Source: Euphorbia lathyris
Lineage: Eukaryota > Streptophyta > Magnoliopsida > Malpighiales > Euphorbiaceae
Direction of reading: 5' to 3'
NCBI RefSeq assembly: GCF_963576675.1
Contig: NC_088911.1
Location: forward strand, 131,691,929 to 131,755,928
DNA: 64,000 nucleotides
The notes beneath the pieces are model-generated. The model was not told the origin of the DNA. It saw nothing but the letters and a program-made list of their open reading frames with translations, and did no database searches. Positions 1 through 10,800 of the stretch are shown piece after piece. Position 1 is the stretch's first letter. Every line of letters starts with the position of its first letter. The translations under genes were made by a program, and so were the position numbers.

Positions 1-630
1 GTAACATCCCTACTTTTGCTTAGAAACGAAATGGTAAATGCCTTGAGTGATTTATATACACTAACTAAAAAGTGCAACAAGAAAATCAAATCACTCAACG
101 GGCGGTGTGACGAGATTGAAGAGGTCAAGCTGAGTGACCTCCGATATCTTCTCCAGGACAACTCAGATTTACATACCAACATGCAAATAATGCATAAGTT
201 TGTCATGGAGGTTCAATCTGAGTCAAAGAGACTTAGAAAGGACGTTACAACCCTACAGAGTCAAGTAAAAGGCTCAAATAAACATAAATCCCATGTTGAG
301 TACTCAAATACTAGTCAGCATAAACAATTCACCCAGTGTGAATGTTGCGGGAAAAGAGGACACACAAAAGATGTGTGTTGGTTCAACAAGCGGATTGTCC
401 AATGTGACTTATGCAGAAGAAAAGGACATACCACTAAGGTATGTTGGCATGCTCAGCATAACAATGCTGACCACACTCAGCATCACCCTCAAAGGGTAGT
501 TTATTGTGACTTCTGTGGTAAAAATGGCCACACTATAAAAGTATGTCGTCACAAACTAAAATATGATTTTACACCTGTTTATACTAACAATAAAGGACCC
601 AAAAAAAATTGGGTACCTAAAGATGAATAG
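1..630 (+). CDS. copia A gag, C-terminal part (zinc-knuckle region), partial
   Basis: The reading frame is open from base 1 and continues from outside the window; the segment matches the last third of the complete 597-aa gag of copy B. It shows a Lys/Glu-rich coiled-coil-like stretch followed by three CX2CX4HX4C zinc knuckles: CECCGKRGHTKDVC, CDLCRRKGHTTKVC and CDFCGKNGHTIKVC. In the family these bind RNA for packaging into virus-like particles. It ends at a UAG (628-630) conserved in copies A, B and C, behind which pol continues in the same frame. Because this end is intact while pol is broken, I list it as coding but partial. Confidence 0.85.
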   Translation, partial: VTSLLLLRNEMVNALSDLYTLTKKCNKKIKSLNGRCDEIEEVKLSDLRYLLQDNSDLHTNMQIMHKFVMEVQSESKRLRKDVTTLQSQVKGSNKHKSHVEYSNTSQHKQFTQCECCGKRGHTKDVCWFNKRIVQCDLCRRKGHTTKVCWHAQHNNADHTQHHPQRVVYCDFCGKNGHTIKVCRHKLKYDFTPVYTNNKGPKKNWVPKDE

Positions 631-3600
631 TTTAAAATGCAGGTCAGCTTGACATGCGTGGAGAAGTCAAAACTTTAGTACATAGACATCACATGCTCAA
701 GACACATGACGGGTGATGAAACAAAATTCATCACACTAGAGCTTAAACGAGGTGGAAGTGTAAGCTTCGGAGACAATAAGAAGGGTAAGATAGTCGGCTC
801 AGGTACTATCAGAGGTAACCCAACTATTGAGTCAGTCTCCATAGTTAAAGGTCTCAAATACAATCTACTAAGTGTAGCTCAACTTTGCAAGAGCGGCAGA
901 AAGGTTGTATTCGATGATACTAAGTGTCAAATACTCGAGGGGAACACAAATGAATTGATTTTAACTGCATCTCGCGTAGATAATGTATACATGCTAAATT
1001 TAGAAAAACAGTTTTCCAAAAACATATGCTTAGTATCTAAAGAGGATAACTCCTGGCTGTGGCATAGAAGACTTGGGCATGTCAGCATGGACCTTTTTGC
1101 CAAATTAGCTAGAAAGCAATTAGTTGAGGGATTACCCAAATTGAAATTTGAGAAAGATCAATTATGTAAAGCTTGTCAGCAAGGGAAACAAACCAAAAAG
1201 TCATTTCAAAGTAAAAATATTGTCTCAACCAAGAGACCATTGGAATTACTACACTTGGATCTTTTCGGACCTATCCAGCCACTCAGCTTGGGAGGTAAGA
1301 AATTTTCCTTGGTCAATGTAGATGATTTCTCTCGGTACACTTGGATCATCTTGCTGAGTAGCAAGGATGAAACTTTTGAGATGTTTACTACACTTATTAG
1401 AAAGCTTGAAATTGACAAAGACCTAAAAGTAGCTCATATTAGAAGCGACAACGGTGGAGAATTCAAAAACCAACAGTTTGATGAATTCTGTGAAACCAGT
1501 GGTATTGACCACAATTTCTCTGCTCCTAGAACACCTCAACAGAATGGGGTTGTTGAAAGGAAGAACAGAACAATTGTCGAAGTCGCTAGAACCATACTGA
1601 GTGAAAATAGGCTTCCAAAGTACTTCTGGGGTGAAGCTGTCCACACAGCATGCTATATACTGAATAGGGCTCTAGTAAGACCTATACTTAAGAAAACCCC
1701 ATATGAACTTTGGAAAGGACGAATGCCCAACATTGGGTACTTTCGTGCTTTTGGGTGTAAATGCTTTATACTCAATACAAATGACAATCTTGCAAAATTT
1801 GATGCTAAAGCTAACGAAGCAATCTTCTTAGGGTACTCAACAAACAGCAAAGCATATAGAGTCTATAATAAACGAACTCAGGTTGTAGAAGAGTCTGTCC
1901 ATGTTGAGTTCGATGAAGCTGACCCTGCAGGAAAGTCAACTCAGCTCACTGAAGATGAACCAAGCTCGACTTCTGCTGATCAAAATGGAGCCTCTGAATC
2001 ATCAATACAAGGGCTGACCAAAGGTAAACAAGAAGTTGAAATAACATTCACTAACCAATCTATTCCTGTAGAGATTATAGAAACACCTATTCCAAACGAC
2101 TCAACATTGCCTAAAGAAATAAAAATCCCAATAGGACATTCGGAAAAGTCCATTCTTGATGCTGACAACAAGCTGATGACCAGAGATCAGCTTAGAAAAT
2201 ACCTCAGCAATGTTGCATTCGTCTCAATACATGAACCAAAGAACTTTGCTGATGCTGAGCACGATGAATATTGGATCAATGCCATGCAAAAAGAGCTTAA
2301 CCAATTCACCAGAAATGAGGTATGGGATTTAGTGCCTAAACCTAGGAATCAAAAGCCTATAGGAACTAAGTGGGTCTTTAGAAACAAACTAGATGAGCAT
2401 GAAAATGTAATAAGAAACAAAGCTCGACTTGTAGCATAAGGCTATAGTCAGCAAAAGGGCATTGACTATGGGGAGACATTTGCCCCTATTGCTAGGTTAG
2501 AAGCAATACGTATATTGTGTGCCTATGCCAGTTTCATGAATTTTAAGTTATACCAAATGGATGTTAAAAGTGCATTTCTTAATGGTTTCATAAACGAAGA
2601 GGTATATGTTAATCAACCTCCTAGGTTTGAAGATCCAAAATTTCCAAACCACGTTTATAAACTTAAAAAGGCCCTGTACGGCCTGAAACAAGCTCCAAGA
2701 GCTTGGTATGAGAGGTTGACCAACTTCCTACTAACCAGGAACTATGTCAGGGGAAAAGCTGACACAACCCTGTTCATTAAGAAAAAGGGGAAACATACAC
2801 TACTTGGACAAATATATGTAGATGATATAATATTTGGTGCTACTGATGAATCTATGTGCAAAGAATTTAGCAAGCAGATGCAAACTGAGTTTGAGATGTC
2901 TGTGATGGGGGAACTCAACTTCTTCCTTGGACTCCAAATCAAGCAAGGGAAGAATGGCATCTTCATAAGTCAGTCCAAGTACACCAAAGAAATGCTAAAG
3001 AAATTCAGCATGGTAGATTGCAAACCCATATCAACCCCTATGGGTACTGATACTGTCCTATGCGAAGATGAGAAAAGTAAGTCAATAGATAGTAAACTCT
3101 ATCGAGGTATGATAAGTTCCCTACTTTATCTCACAGCTAGTAGACCTGATATACAATACTCAGTATGTTATTGTGTGAGATATCAAGATGACCCCAGAGA
3201 ATCTCATCTAACGGCTGTAAAAAGAATTTTTAGATATTTGCAGAGCTCAATTGATGCAGGTCTATGGTATCCAACTTCAAATGACTTCACACTCATTGGA
3301 TATACTGATGCTGACTATAGACGAGATAAGCTAGAACGTAAAAGCACTTCAGGGGGATGTCATTTCCTTGGAAGTTGTCTAGTATCTTGGTTCAGCAAGA
3401 AGCAAACATCTGTAGCCCTGTCTACAACTGAAGCTGAGTACGTGGCTTCCGGAAGCTGTGTTGCTCAAGTTCTATGGATAAAGCAATAGCTTGAGGATTA
3501 TAGAGTGAAGATTGAAACAATAGAGATCAAATGCGACAACAAGAGTGCCATTGATCTGTCTAAAAATCCAATCCAACATAGCAGGATGAAACATGTTAGC

Positions 3601-3761
3601 ATAAGGCATCACTTTATCAGAGATCACGTACTAAAAGATGTGATCAAGCTGACCTATGTTCCAACAAATGAACAGTTGCAGATATCTTCACCAAGCCTTT
3701 GGCACGTGAACAATTCAACATACTAAGGGAAGCTATCAGTATGTCTAATCCCCTTCAATAA
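631..3761 (+). pseudogene. copia A pol (protease-integrase-RT-RNase H), disrupted
   Basis: The frame is the same as gag. The protease active-site region near 685 reads D-I-T where copy B has D-S-A, and a TAG (676-678) replaces the preceding Trp. Integrase follows, with an HHCC zinc motif (WHRRLGH...CKACQQGK) and the DDE core (VDDFSRY, IRSDNGGEF, NGVVERKN), then RT with YVDDIIFGA, and RNase H (YTDADY, STTEAEY). Further lesions are TAA at 2437-2439, TAG at 3487-3489, and a 1-nt loss near 3676 that shifts the last about 28 codons. The original stop is the TAA at 3759-3761. Domain order INT before RT makes it Ty1/copia. It cannot give a full polyprotein. Confidence 0.93.
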
Positions 3762-4198
3762 TTCTCTAGTGAATATTGAGTGATTGCCATGCTGAGTTAA
3801 AATTAGAACGTTGTGCAAATGCCATGCTGAGTAAATTAAGTAACTACTACCTACTGAGCTTGAAATGTAGAAAAATCACCCCATACTGAGTTGACATACA
3901 TGTTGTGTGATTATCCTGAGTAGGTACACATACTGAGCAGCTATCATATACTAAGTTAGGAAATTCACCTTGATTAGAACTAGGTTCTCAGTATCACAAA
4001 CGGTTCATTTTCTAGGAAAACTGCGCTAAAACCCACTTGCACCATTAAATGCCAACACGTGTAAATAATTGGCACCTGAAAAAGGCAAACAATTATGAGA
4101 CAACCCATGCACCGAAAATGCCATAAATAACAGAATCTCTGTCGGTTGAACGCCCCAAGGAAAAACGGCTAGTTCAATAAATAGGGCCGTTTTAGATC
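3762..4198 (+). other. copia A spacer between pol and third ORF, CTGAGT-rich
   Basis: There is no ORF. The spacer is dense in short copies of (A/G)CTGAGT, TACTGAGT and relatives, mainly 3775-3960. The equivalent spacers of copies B (42960-43397) and C (51842-52169, opposite strand) have the same character. The segment leads into the TATA box of the third ORF. Confidence 0.6.
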
Positions 4199-4207
4199 TA
4201 TATAAAA
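4199..4207 (+). promoter_or_regulatory. TATA box upstream of copia A third ORF
   Basis: TATATAAAA lies about 100 nt upstream of the ATG at 4300 and is followed by a CT-rich leader (CTCTCTCTCTC around 4261-4273). An equivalent TATA motif sits at nearly the same distance in copies B (43398-43407) and C (51833-51840, minus). Conservation in three diverged copies supports an internal promoter for a separate mRNA. Use in vivo is inferred. Confidence 0.55.
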
Positions 4208-4299
4208 TGGAAGAATTACTCCTCAAAACTTCTCACGTGTAAATCCTTTGGTATTCAAAATCTCTCTCTCTCTTAAAACTTCTTGAAAAATCTCTGAAA

Positions 4300-6145
4300 A
4301 TGTCCAACACTCAAAACATCTCCGGTGAAAATTCCGACAAAATAATCACCGATGAAAGCCCCAGATCTACTCCTAAATCTACTCTAACTCCGAGCAAACG
4401 CCGTCAAGCTGACCCAGCAAGCTCCTTAAAACAAAAACCCAAGGCTAGAACCATGGTAAAATTTCACACGAAAGTAAAAAACCTAGAAGTCCTAAAATGC
4501 CGCTGGTTCTCTCCCAGATTCATTACCGTCGAAAAGCCATTCTGTGAATGGATTGAGAAGAACGAGTGGACATGCCTCTTCTCTCTCCCCGGAACCACCT
4601 ATCTTCGGTTGGTTAAGGAATTCTACTCTGGTCTCCATATTGATAAGGACGATGCTGACTATCTGGAGACGCGCGTTAAGGGTCACAAGATTGTAATCAC
4701 TCCATCCTACTTGGCAACCTTACTCAACTTGCCTAACAAAGGTACCGAGTTTAGAACAACAAAGGAAAAGGTATCAACGGAAAAGCTTGACCAGATGAAG
4801 GGATTTTGCAAACCCAAAAATCACAAAGGAGAAATACCCAGCACTAGTATGGGGCAAAACCAGAAGATGGCGCACTACATCTTGACAAACTTCATCTTCC
4901 CTAAACTCAACTCAGCTTCGTCTGCCTCTAATTTCGAGCAGTGCTTTATATGGCACATGTTAACCTATTGCCCACTCAATATGCCTGTGTTTCTGGTTGG
5001 TGCACTCCAACGTGGAGGTAAGAAACTTCGACTAGGTTCTCTAATCACCAAAATCTTTGAAGATCACAGGATCGAGACAATCTCTGAGACTAAAAGTTTG
5101 GGATCAGAAATCACTGCGGCTCTGTTATTTGGGTTGCTATTCAACCAACCTTTAAAGGGAGTTGAAGATGCTGAGGATGAGGAAGAAAACGATGATGAAC
5201 AAGAAATCGAAACTGAGCTAGCAGCAGATGATGCTGAGCCAGAAGTTGAACCAGAGGAAGTTCCTGCCGAGTCCCCTAAGGCAAAGAAGAAGAGAAAGAC
5301 ACTTGCCACTTATGCAAAGGATATTGAAACTGTGCCCAGAAAGAAGAGGGCTATGACCAGAGGGAAGAATGTTGATGCTGACCTACCTCAGGTTACACCT
5401 AAGTCAGCAGAGAAAAGGAAAGGGCAAGCTAAGCCCGAAGAAGAAAATGAAGAATCCCCGGAACAACCTCTAAAGAAGAAAAGTAGAAATTCTGGGTTGA
5501 AAGTTGTTGAAGCTGACCCTATTGATTGGGTTGTGACACCCAAATCTCACTGCACTCAAAACATTGGGATTGATCTTGAGAAAACCCCAGTTGAGCAAGC
5601 TGATGAAGGGGAAGAACAAAGACAGGTCGATACTCAGCCTAATACTGAAGAAGAAGATCATGATGAGCCGGATAATGTTGAGCAACATCAGGAAGCACAT
5701 GTTGAACAAGAAGAAGAAGATAATCAAAGAGATGATCTGAATATTGAAGCCGAGGTTGAGGATATAAATGTTCAAACCGACCCATCACCTCCAAAAACTA
5801 AGTCCCTAAAAAGACTGAAAAAGAAAGCTATTAAAACTCCTCTCATTGATCTATTGGCAGATTCTCCCTCTTTGGAGCAAACTACGGATCCATCCAATAT
5901 CCAGTTTGAGTATTTTTTCCCACCATGTTGAGTCTCCTCCTAAGGAATCGGAGCAAAATCAAGCCTCTGTTACTTGCACTGAGGAACATGCCAAGACTCC
6001 ACAGAATCCAAATCCTGCCGAGCAAGAGCTCGAAGATCCAGCCACTCAACACGGGGAGAAAGCTATGGATCCACCTGTTCAACCTCAACATCCTGGTATT
6101 GCACCTCATCAAGACCCAATTACTCAAGCTAGTAAGCACCCAACT
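4300..6145 (+). pseudogene. copia A third ORF, 5' part (accessory protein), frameshifted and interrupted
   Basis: The ATG follows a TATA box and CT-rich leader. Residues of about 45-290 form a globular domain with motifs F-CEWIEKN-W, LVKEFYSGL, VKGHKIVITPSYLATLL, FEQCFIWHML and KKLRLGSLITKIFED. In overall pattern this resembles the plant-retrotransposon accessory domain (Pfam 'putative plant transposon protein' type, recalled, not searched). It is followed by a long acidic and Lys-rich, probably disordered region with basic clusters (KKKRK) that could serve nuclear localisation. The frame is lost near 5925 relative to copy B and continues in another frame until the gypsy insertion after 6145. 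The rest is at 20090-21121. No signal peptide or membrane segment is seen. The function is unknown. Confidence 0.8.
6141..6145 (+). repeat. target-site duplication (left) of gypsy element
   Basis: CAACT here is repeated at 20085-20089 directly after the 3' LTR. An exact 5-bp TSD is the hallmark of LTR retrotransposon integration and fixes the element ends. Confidence 0.95.
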
Positions 6146-7692
6146 TGTTAAGCCCAAAATATACCTAAAATATCATTAACATTTACATCATTTTTATTAC
6201 GAATTTGTGTTATTTATATCTGTTTAGATTACTTTTACTTTCGAATATCTTTCTTTCTTGCAAGGTACTTGAATATTTGGTAAAATCCAAATAGGAACGA
6301 AAAAAGATCTAAAACAGAAGAAAAACCCTACAAAAGGAGTCAAAGACGACGTAAATCGAAAGCGCCAAGTCGAGGACACGAACGAAAGCAAGAAGTAAGA
6401 AAACCTGCCGGGCCGCGATAGTGGATCCCAGACCCGCGGCCGCGACACGCGTGGTATAACCTTTTCTCCCCTTCGTCCGTCGCTCAGCTCAGTGCTACGT
6501 CATTCACGGCCGCGGATTACTATCCTCGGTAAGTGCAGAAATTCACCAAGAGCATTTAACACATGCTGAAAATCCAAGAAACGCGTTCGTTCAAGTGGAT
6601 AAAGACGTCCTTTCACAACGGACACGACTCTTAACCAACGGATACATCACTTCAAACACAACCCTTCAACATCTATAAATAAAGAGTTGATGTTGAGAAA
6701 AAGTGTAATGAAATGCTATAATATAGATATAGAAATCAGAGCGTAGAACTTATGTCGAAGTTCTAAGTAAAAACATTTCGAGAGTTAGAAATTAGATTCT
6801 GTACAAAACAAGATGAGGTACACATATTGTTTATAGTTTAATTACAACTCAGTAGCGTTTAGACATTGTTCCAGTTTTAGTTTGCATCATGGTAGTGGCC
6901 GACCGAATCCCTATTATGAAGTTACAGCGAGTAAAGTGTTCGCCCCCGAGCCTGACAACCTCCTAGGAAACCCAAGGAAGCGGAACCGATCAAGCCCTTC
7001 ACTTGCACGCCCTCGAAGAACTCGATGCTTCTTATTCTCTGTAAACTTGTATCAATTTATATTTCATCTAATAAAGTCCGTTCTATTCGACAAATCGTTA
7101 TGCAGCACTTATGGTAACCAATCCAATATAAGTGAGGCTGGTGTTTTCATTAATATGCACTTGAATTCAAAATCATTACAAGGAAATTTTGTTGAACACT
7201 TAGGCAAATTATCATCTCGAAAGAGTTTTAATTTGAGTAAGGGCAACTATCCCGAAAGGGTTTTGTCGCGTTCAAAGCCGATTAATTAGAGGTTCCGTCA
7301 TTTATTTCATCATCATAATCGATACAAAGTTTAAGTTGTTTTCTTTGCTTAATGCAAATGAACAAATTCATTCATTTTTCTAATAAGTTCTAAATGTTCA
7401 TGTTTTGTAAAATTCATCCTTAAAATCAGATGATCTTTCTAACAATCGATTTATTCTAAATATATAATCTTATTCCAGCATTTTCAAATACTCAAAGTTC
7501 ACAAATTCAATCAAATAAATTTCCTAAATTCAATTAATCCAATTTTCACTTTTCATTTACATTTAATAATAAATCCAACAACTTCGAAATTAATAATTCA
7601 AAAATAAGTTTTTCGTTAAAAAACGTATCCCTGTGGGATCGATATTTTTATTACTACAAGCGAAACCGTGCACTTGCGGAAATCGCTCAACA
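6146..7692 (+). repeat. 5' LTR of gypsy element
   Basis: It begins TGTTAAGCCC and ends CGCTCAACA. It contains a TATA box (6674-6681, TATAAATA), probably the U3 promoter, and two GC-rich modules around CCGCGGCCGCGA (6412-6454 and 6502-6545). It is nearly identical to 18529-20084 and lacks 9 bp present near 19313 in that copy. A 135-codon open frame at 6882-7289 is probably chance. Confidence 0.96.
6674..6681 (+). promoter_or_regulatory. TATA box in gypsy LTR
   Basis: TATAAATA lies in the middle of the LTR and is followed by AT-rich transcribed-looking sequence. The same motif is at 19057-19064 in the 3' LTR. It is the likely core promoter for the genomic RNA. Confidence 0.55.
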
Positions 7693-7698
7693 AGTTTT

Positions 7699-7716
7699 TG
7701 GCGCCGTTGCCGGGGA
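7699..7716 (+). other. primer binding site, tRNA-Asp type
   Basis: TGGCGCCGTTGCCGGGGA starts 6 nt behind the 5' LTR. It is complementary to the 3' end of plant tRNA-Asp, the usual primer of Athila-type elements (family knowledge). It would prime minus-strand cDNA synthesis. Confidence 0.9.
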
Positions 7717-7891
7717 CACGCCAAAATTTTTGACAAATTTTTCTTTTTTTTTTGTATTTTATTTTCGAATATAGGTTTATACATTATTTTTATACAATTT
7801 TTATATTTTATTTATTTTTCAGTTTATATAACACATTTTGTTTTCAATTTTGTTTTGAAGGTAGTTTGGCTCGTGTAACAATTTCAAGTTC

Positions 7892-10800
7892 ATGCGCAGT
7901 TCGCGAAATTCGGGCACGCCACCAGATCCTTTTGGTCCAGAAATTGAAAGAACACTTAAGAAAAACAACAAAAACAACAAAAACAAAGACAAAACACCCT
8001 TAAAAACCAAAGTAGTCCAGCCAGAAATCATGGCCGATCCACCGACACTTATGGATTATGCTAGGCCAGGAATGGCCGGTGTAACTAATAGTGTAGTTAG
8101 ACCCCGTATAAACGCAAATCAATTTGAAATTAAGCCTGCTTTGCTTAATATGTTGCAAAACAACGTAACGTTTTACGGATTGCCTAACGAAAACCCTAAC
8201 GCACATTTGACAAATTTCTTAGAAATTTGTGACACTTTTAAAATTACTGATGTAATAGCCGAAGCAATCAAACTTCGCCTCTTTCCTTTCACTTTGAAGG
8301 ATAAGGCAAAAATTTGGTTAACTTCTATGCCTGCTGCAACATTTGAAACTTGGGACCAATTAGCCCAAGCATTTTTACAAAAATATTTTCCCTTAGCAAA
8401 AACCGCAAGAGTCATCAAAGATTTGACATCTTTTACACAAAATGATAATGAAACTCTTTATGAAGCTTGGGAACGTTTTAAAGAACTTCAACGTTTATGC
8501 CCACACCACCAATTGCCAGATGCACTTTTAATGCAGACATTCTATAATGGATTAAATCCTACGACTAGAGGTTCATTAGATGCTATGTCTGGAGGGTTAT
8601 TTATGAAGAAGACGTCCGCCCAAGCAAGAGAACTTTTGGAGGAAATGGCAATCAACAGCAGTATGTGGCCCGCAGAGCGTGGACATATACCAACGGCGAA
8701 ACCATCATCCTCATGTACATCATCGGTTAAAGGTATAATGAATCTTGATCCTGTAGCAATGTTACAAGCCCAATTTTCTGCCTTATCGCACAAAATTGAT
8801 AAATTTATGGCACCATGCGATCCTAATGATCCGATCCAGAGAGACATTGATTACGAAGGTATGAATGAGATAGAACAGGTAAATTTTGTCCAAGGACAAA
8901 ACCAAACTACTAATCCTTATTCTAATACTTATAATCCTGGATGGAGAAATCATCCTAACTTTAACTGGAAAGATGGTAATAATAATAATAATGCAAATGC
9001 TAATCAATATCGTATAAATAATTATCAAAATCAAACAAGAGATACGATTAGCACTTTATCTTCAAAAATCGACAAATTTATAGATGCTATGAATGGAAAG
9101 GTAAGTAATCAAGACGATGGTTTTAAACGGATCGAAAATAAATTCGATCAGCTTATCAAAAACCAATCATCTAGCATCCATAATTTGGAGGTTCAAATTG
9201 GACAACTTGCTAAATCAATTCCATCCCGCAAAGAGGGAAGTCTTCCCAGCCAAACGGAAGAAAATCCGAAAGAACATGTTAAGGCTATCACTCTTCGTTC
9301 GGGGAAAAACTACTTAGGTCCGAAAATGCCCGGAAATTCAACTTTACCTAGAAATGATTTACCAAAATCCAAAGAAGATACGTTAAAACAAAAAGATACG
9401 CCAATTGACTCTAATCCAAAACCTTTTGTACCAAAGCCACCTTTTCCACACAGGGTCCGAAATAAGGACCATGATAAACAACTTTTATCATTTTTAGACA
9501 AACTTAAAAATTTGCATATAAATTTAACATTCATGGATGCAATTACGCAAATTCCTAATTATGGAAAATTCTTGAAAGATTTAATTTCAAAAAATATTAG
9601 TTGGGAAGGAATTTCATCCATTTCACTTTCTGAAGAATGTAGTTCGATAGTATCAAGCAAATTACCTACTAAACTCAAAGATCCCGGATGCTTAACCATT
9701 CCGTGTACTTTGGGAAATATGGAATTCCCAAGCTGTCTTTGCGATTTAGGAGCTAGTATAAACTTGATGCCATTGTCTATTTTTGAGAAATTAGGATTAG
9801 AAGAAGACATCAAGCGTACCAATATGGTTTTGCAATTAGCGGATCAATCCACTAAAAGACCATATGGTATAATTGAAGATGTTTTGGTAAAAGTTGACAA
9901 ATTTATTTTTCCTACTGATTTTGTTATCTTAGATTTTGCTTATGATGCTAATTGTCCGCTAATCTTTGGTAGACCATTCATGAACACGGGACGTGCTCTA
10001 GTTGATGTGTCGGAAGGAAAAGTAGTTTTACGAATAGGTGACGATAATATCGAGTTCGATATGAATCAAGCGATGAAATATCCTATGGAGGATTTCGCTT
10101 GTATGAAGCTTGATTTAATTGAAGAATGTGTTAATGACATTGTTCAAAGAGAAGAAATAATAGAACCTGTAATGGGCGAAGAATTAGAAGATAAGGACCC
10201 AGAGCCTTTGATTCGAGAAGATGGACCAGTTCCGCCTTCAGTAATAGTTCCACCTAAATTAGAACTTAAAGAACTACCAAACCATCTGAGATACACTTTC
10301 CTAGGCGGAAGTGACACTCTACCTATAATCATCTCTAACAAATTAACAGAAAATCAAGAAGAAAAATTGAAAGAAGTTGTTAGAAATAGAATAGGAAGTA
10401 TGGAATGGCAGATTTCAGATTTAAAAGGGATTAATCCTAGTATTGTAATGCATAGGATTCACTTAGAAGAAGATAAGCCACCTAAAGCGGATAGACAAAG
10501 ACGTTTAAATCCGAACATGAAAGAAGTAGTCAAAAATGAGATTACTAAACTTTTAGACAATGGAATCATTTATCCTATTTCGGATAGTGAATGGGTTAGT
10601 CCAATCCATTGTGTACCCAAAAAGGGAGGTATAACTGTAGTAAGGAATGATGAAGGTGAATTAATACCTACGCGAACCACCACCGGTTGGAGGGTTTGTA
10701 TAGATTATAGGAACCTAAATAAGGCAACTAGGAAAGATCATTTTCCTTTACCTTTCATCGATCAAATGATCGAAAGGATAGCCGGTCATGCATTTTATTG

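Noticed and set aside
4492..5775. Antisense open frames across the copia and gypsy coding regions
   Set aside because: They mirror the codon structure of the sense ORFs. None has a recognisable domain or a promoter.
6882..7289. 135-codon open frame in the gypsy 5' LTR (and 138 codons at 19265-19681 in the 3' LTR)
   Set aside because: Although the 9-bp LTR indel keeps the frame, the sequence lies behind the LTR TATA box in a noncoding region, has no recognisable motif, and two nearly identical LTRs are not independent evidence.
7699..7716. tRNA gene fragments at the primer binding sites (also 37974-37985, 57016-57027)
   Set aside because: Only the 12-18 nt complementary to the tRNA 3' end are present. 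They are primer sites, not tRNA genes.
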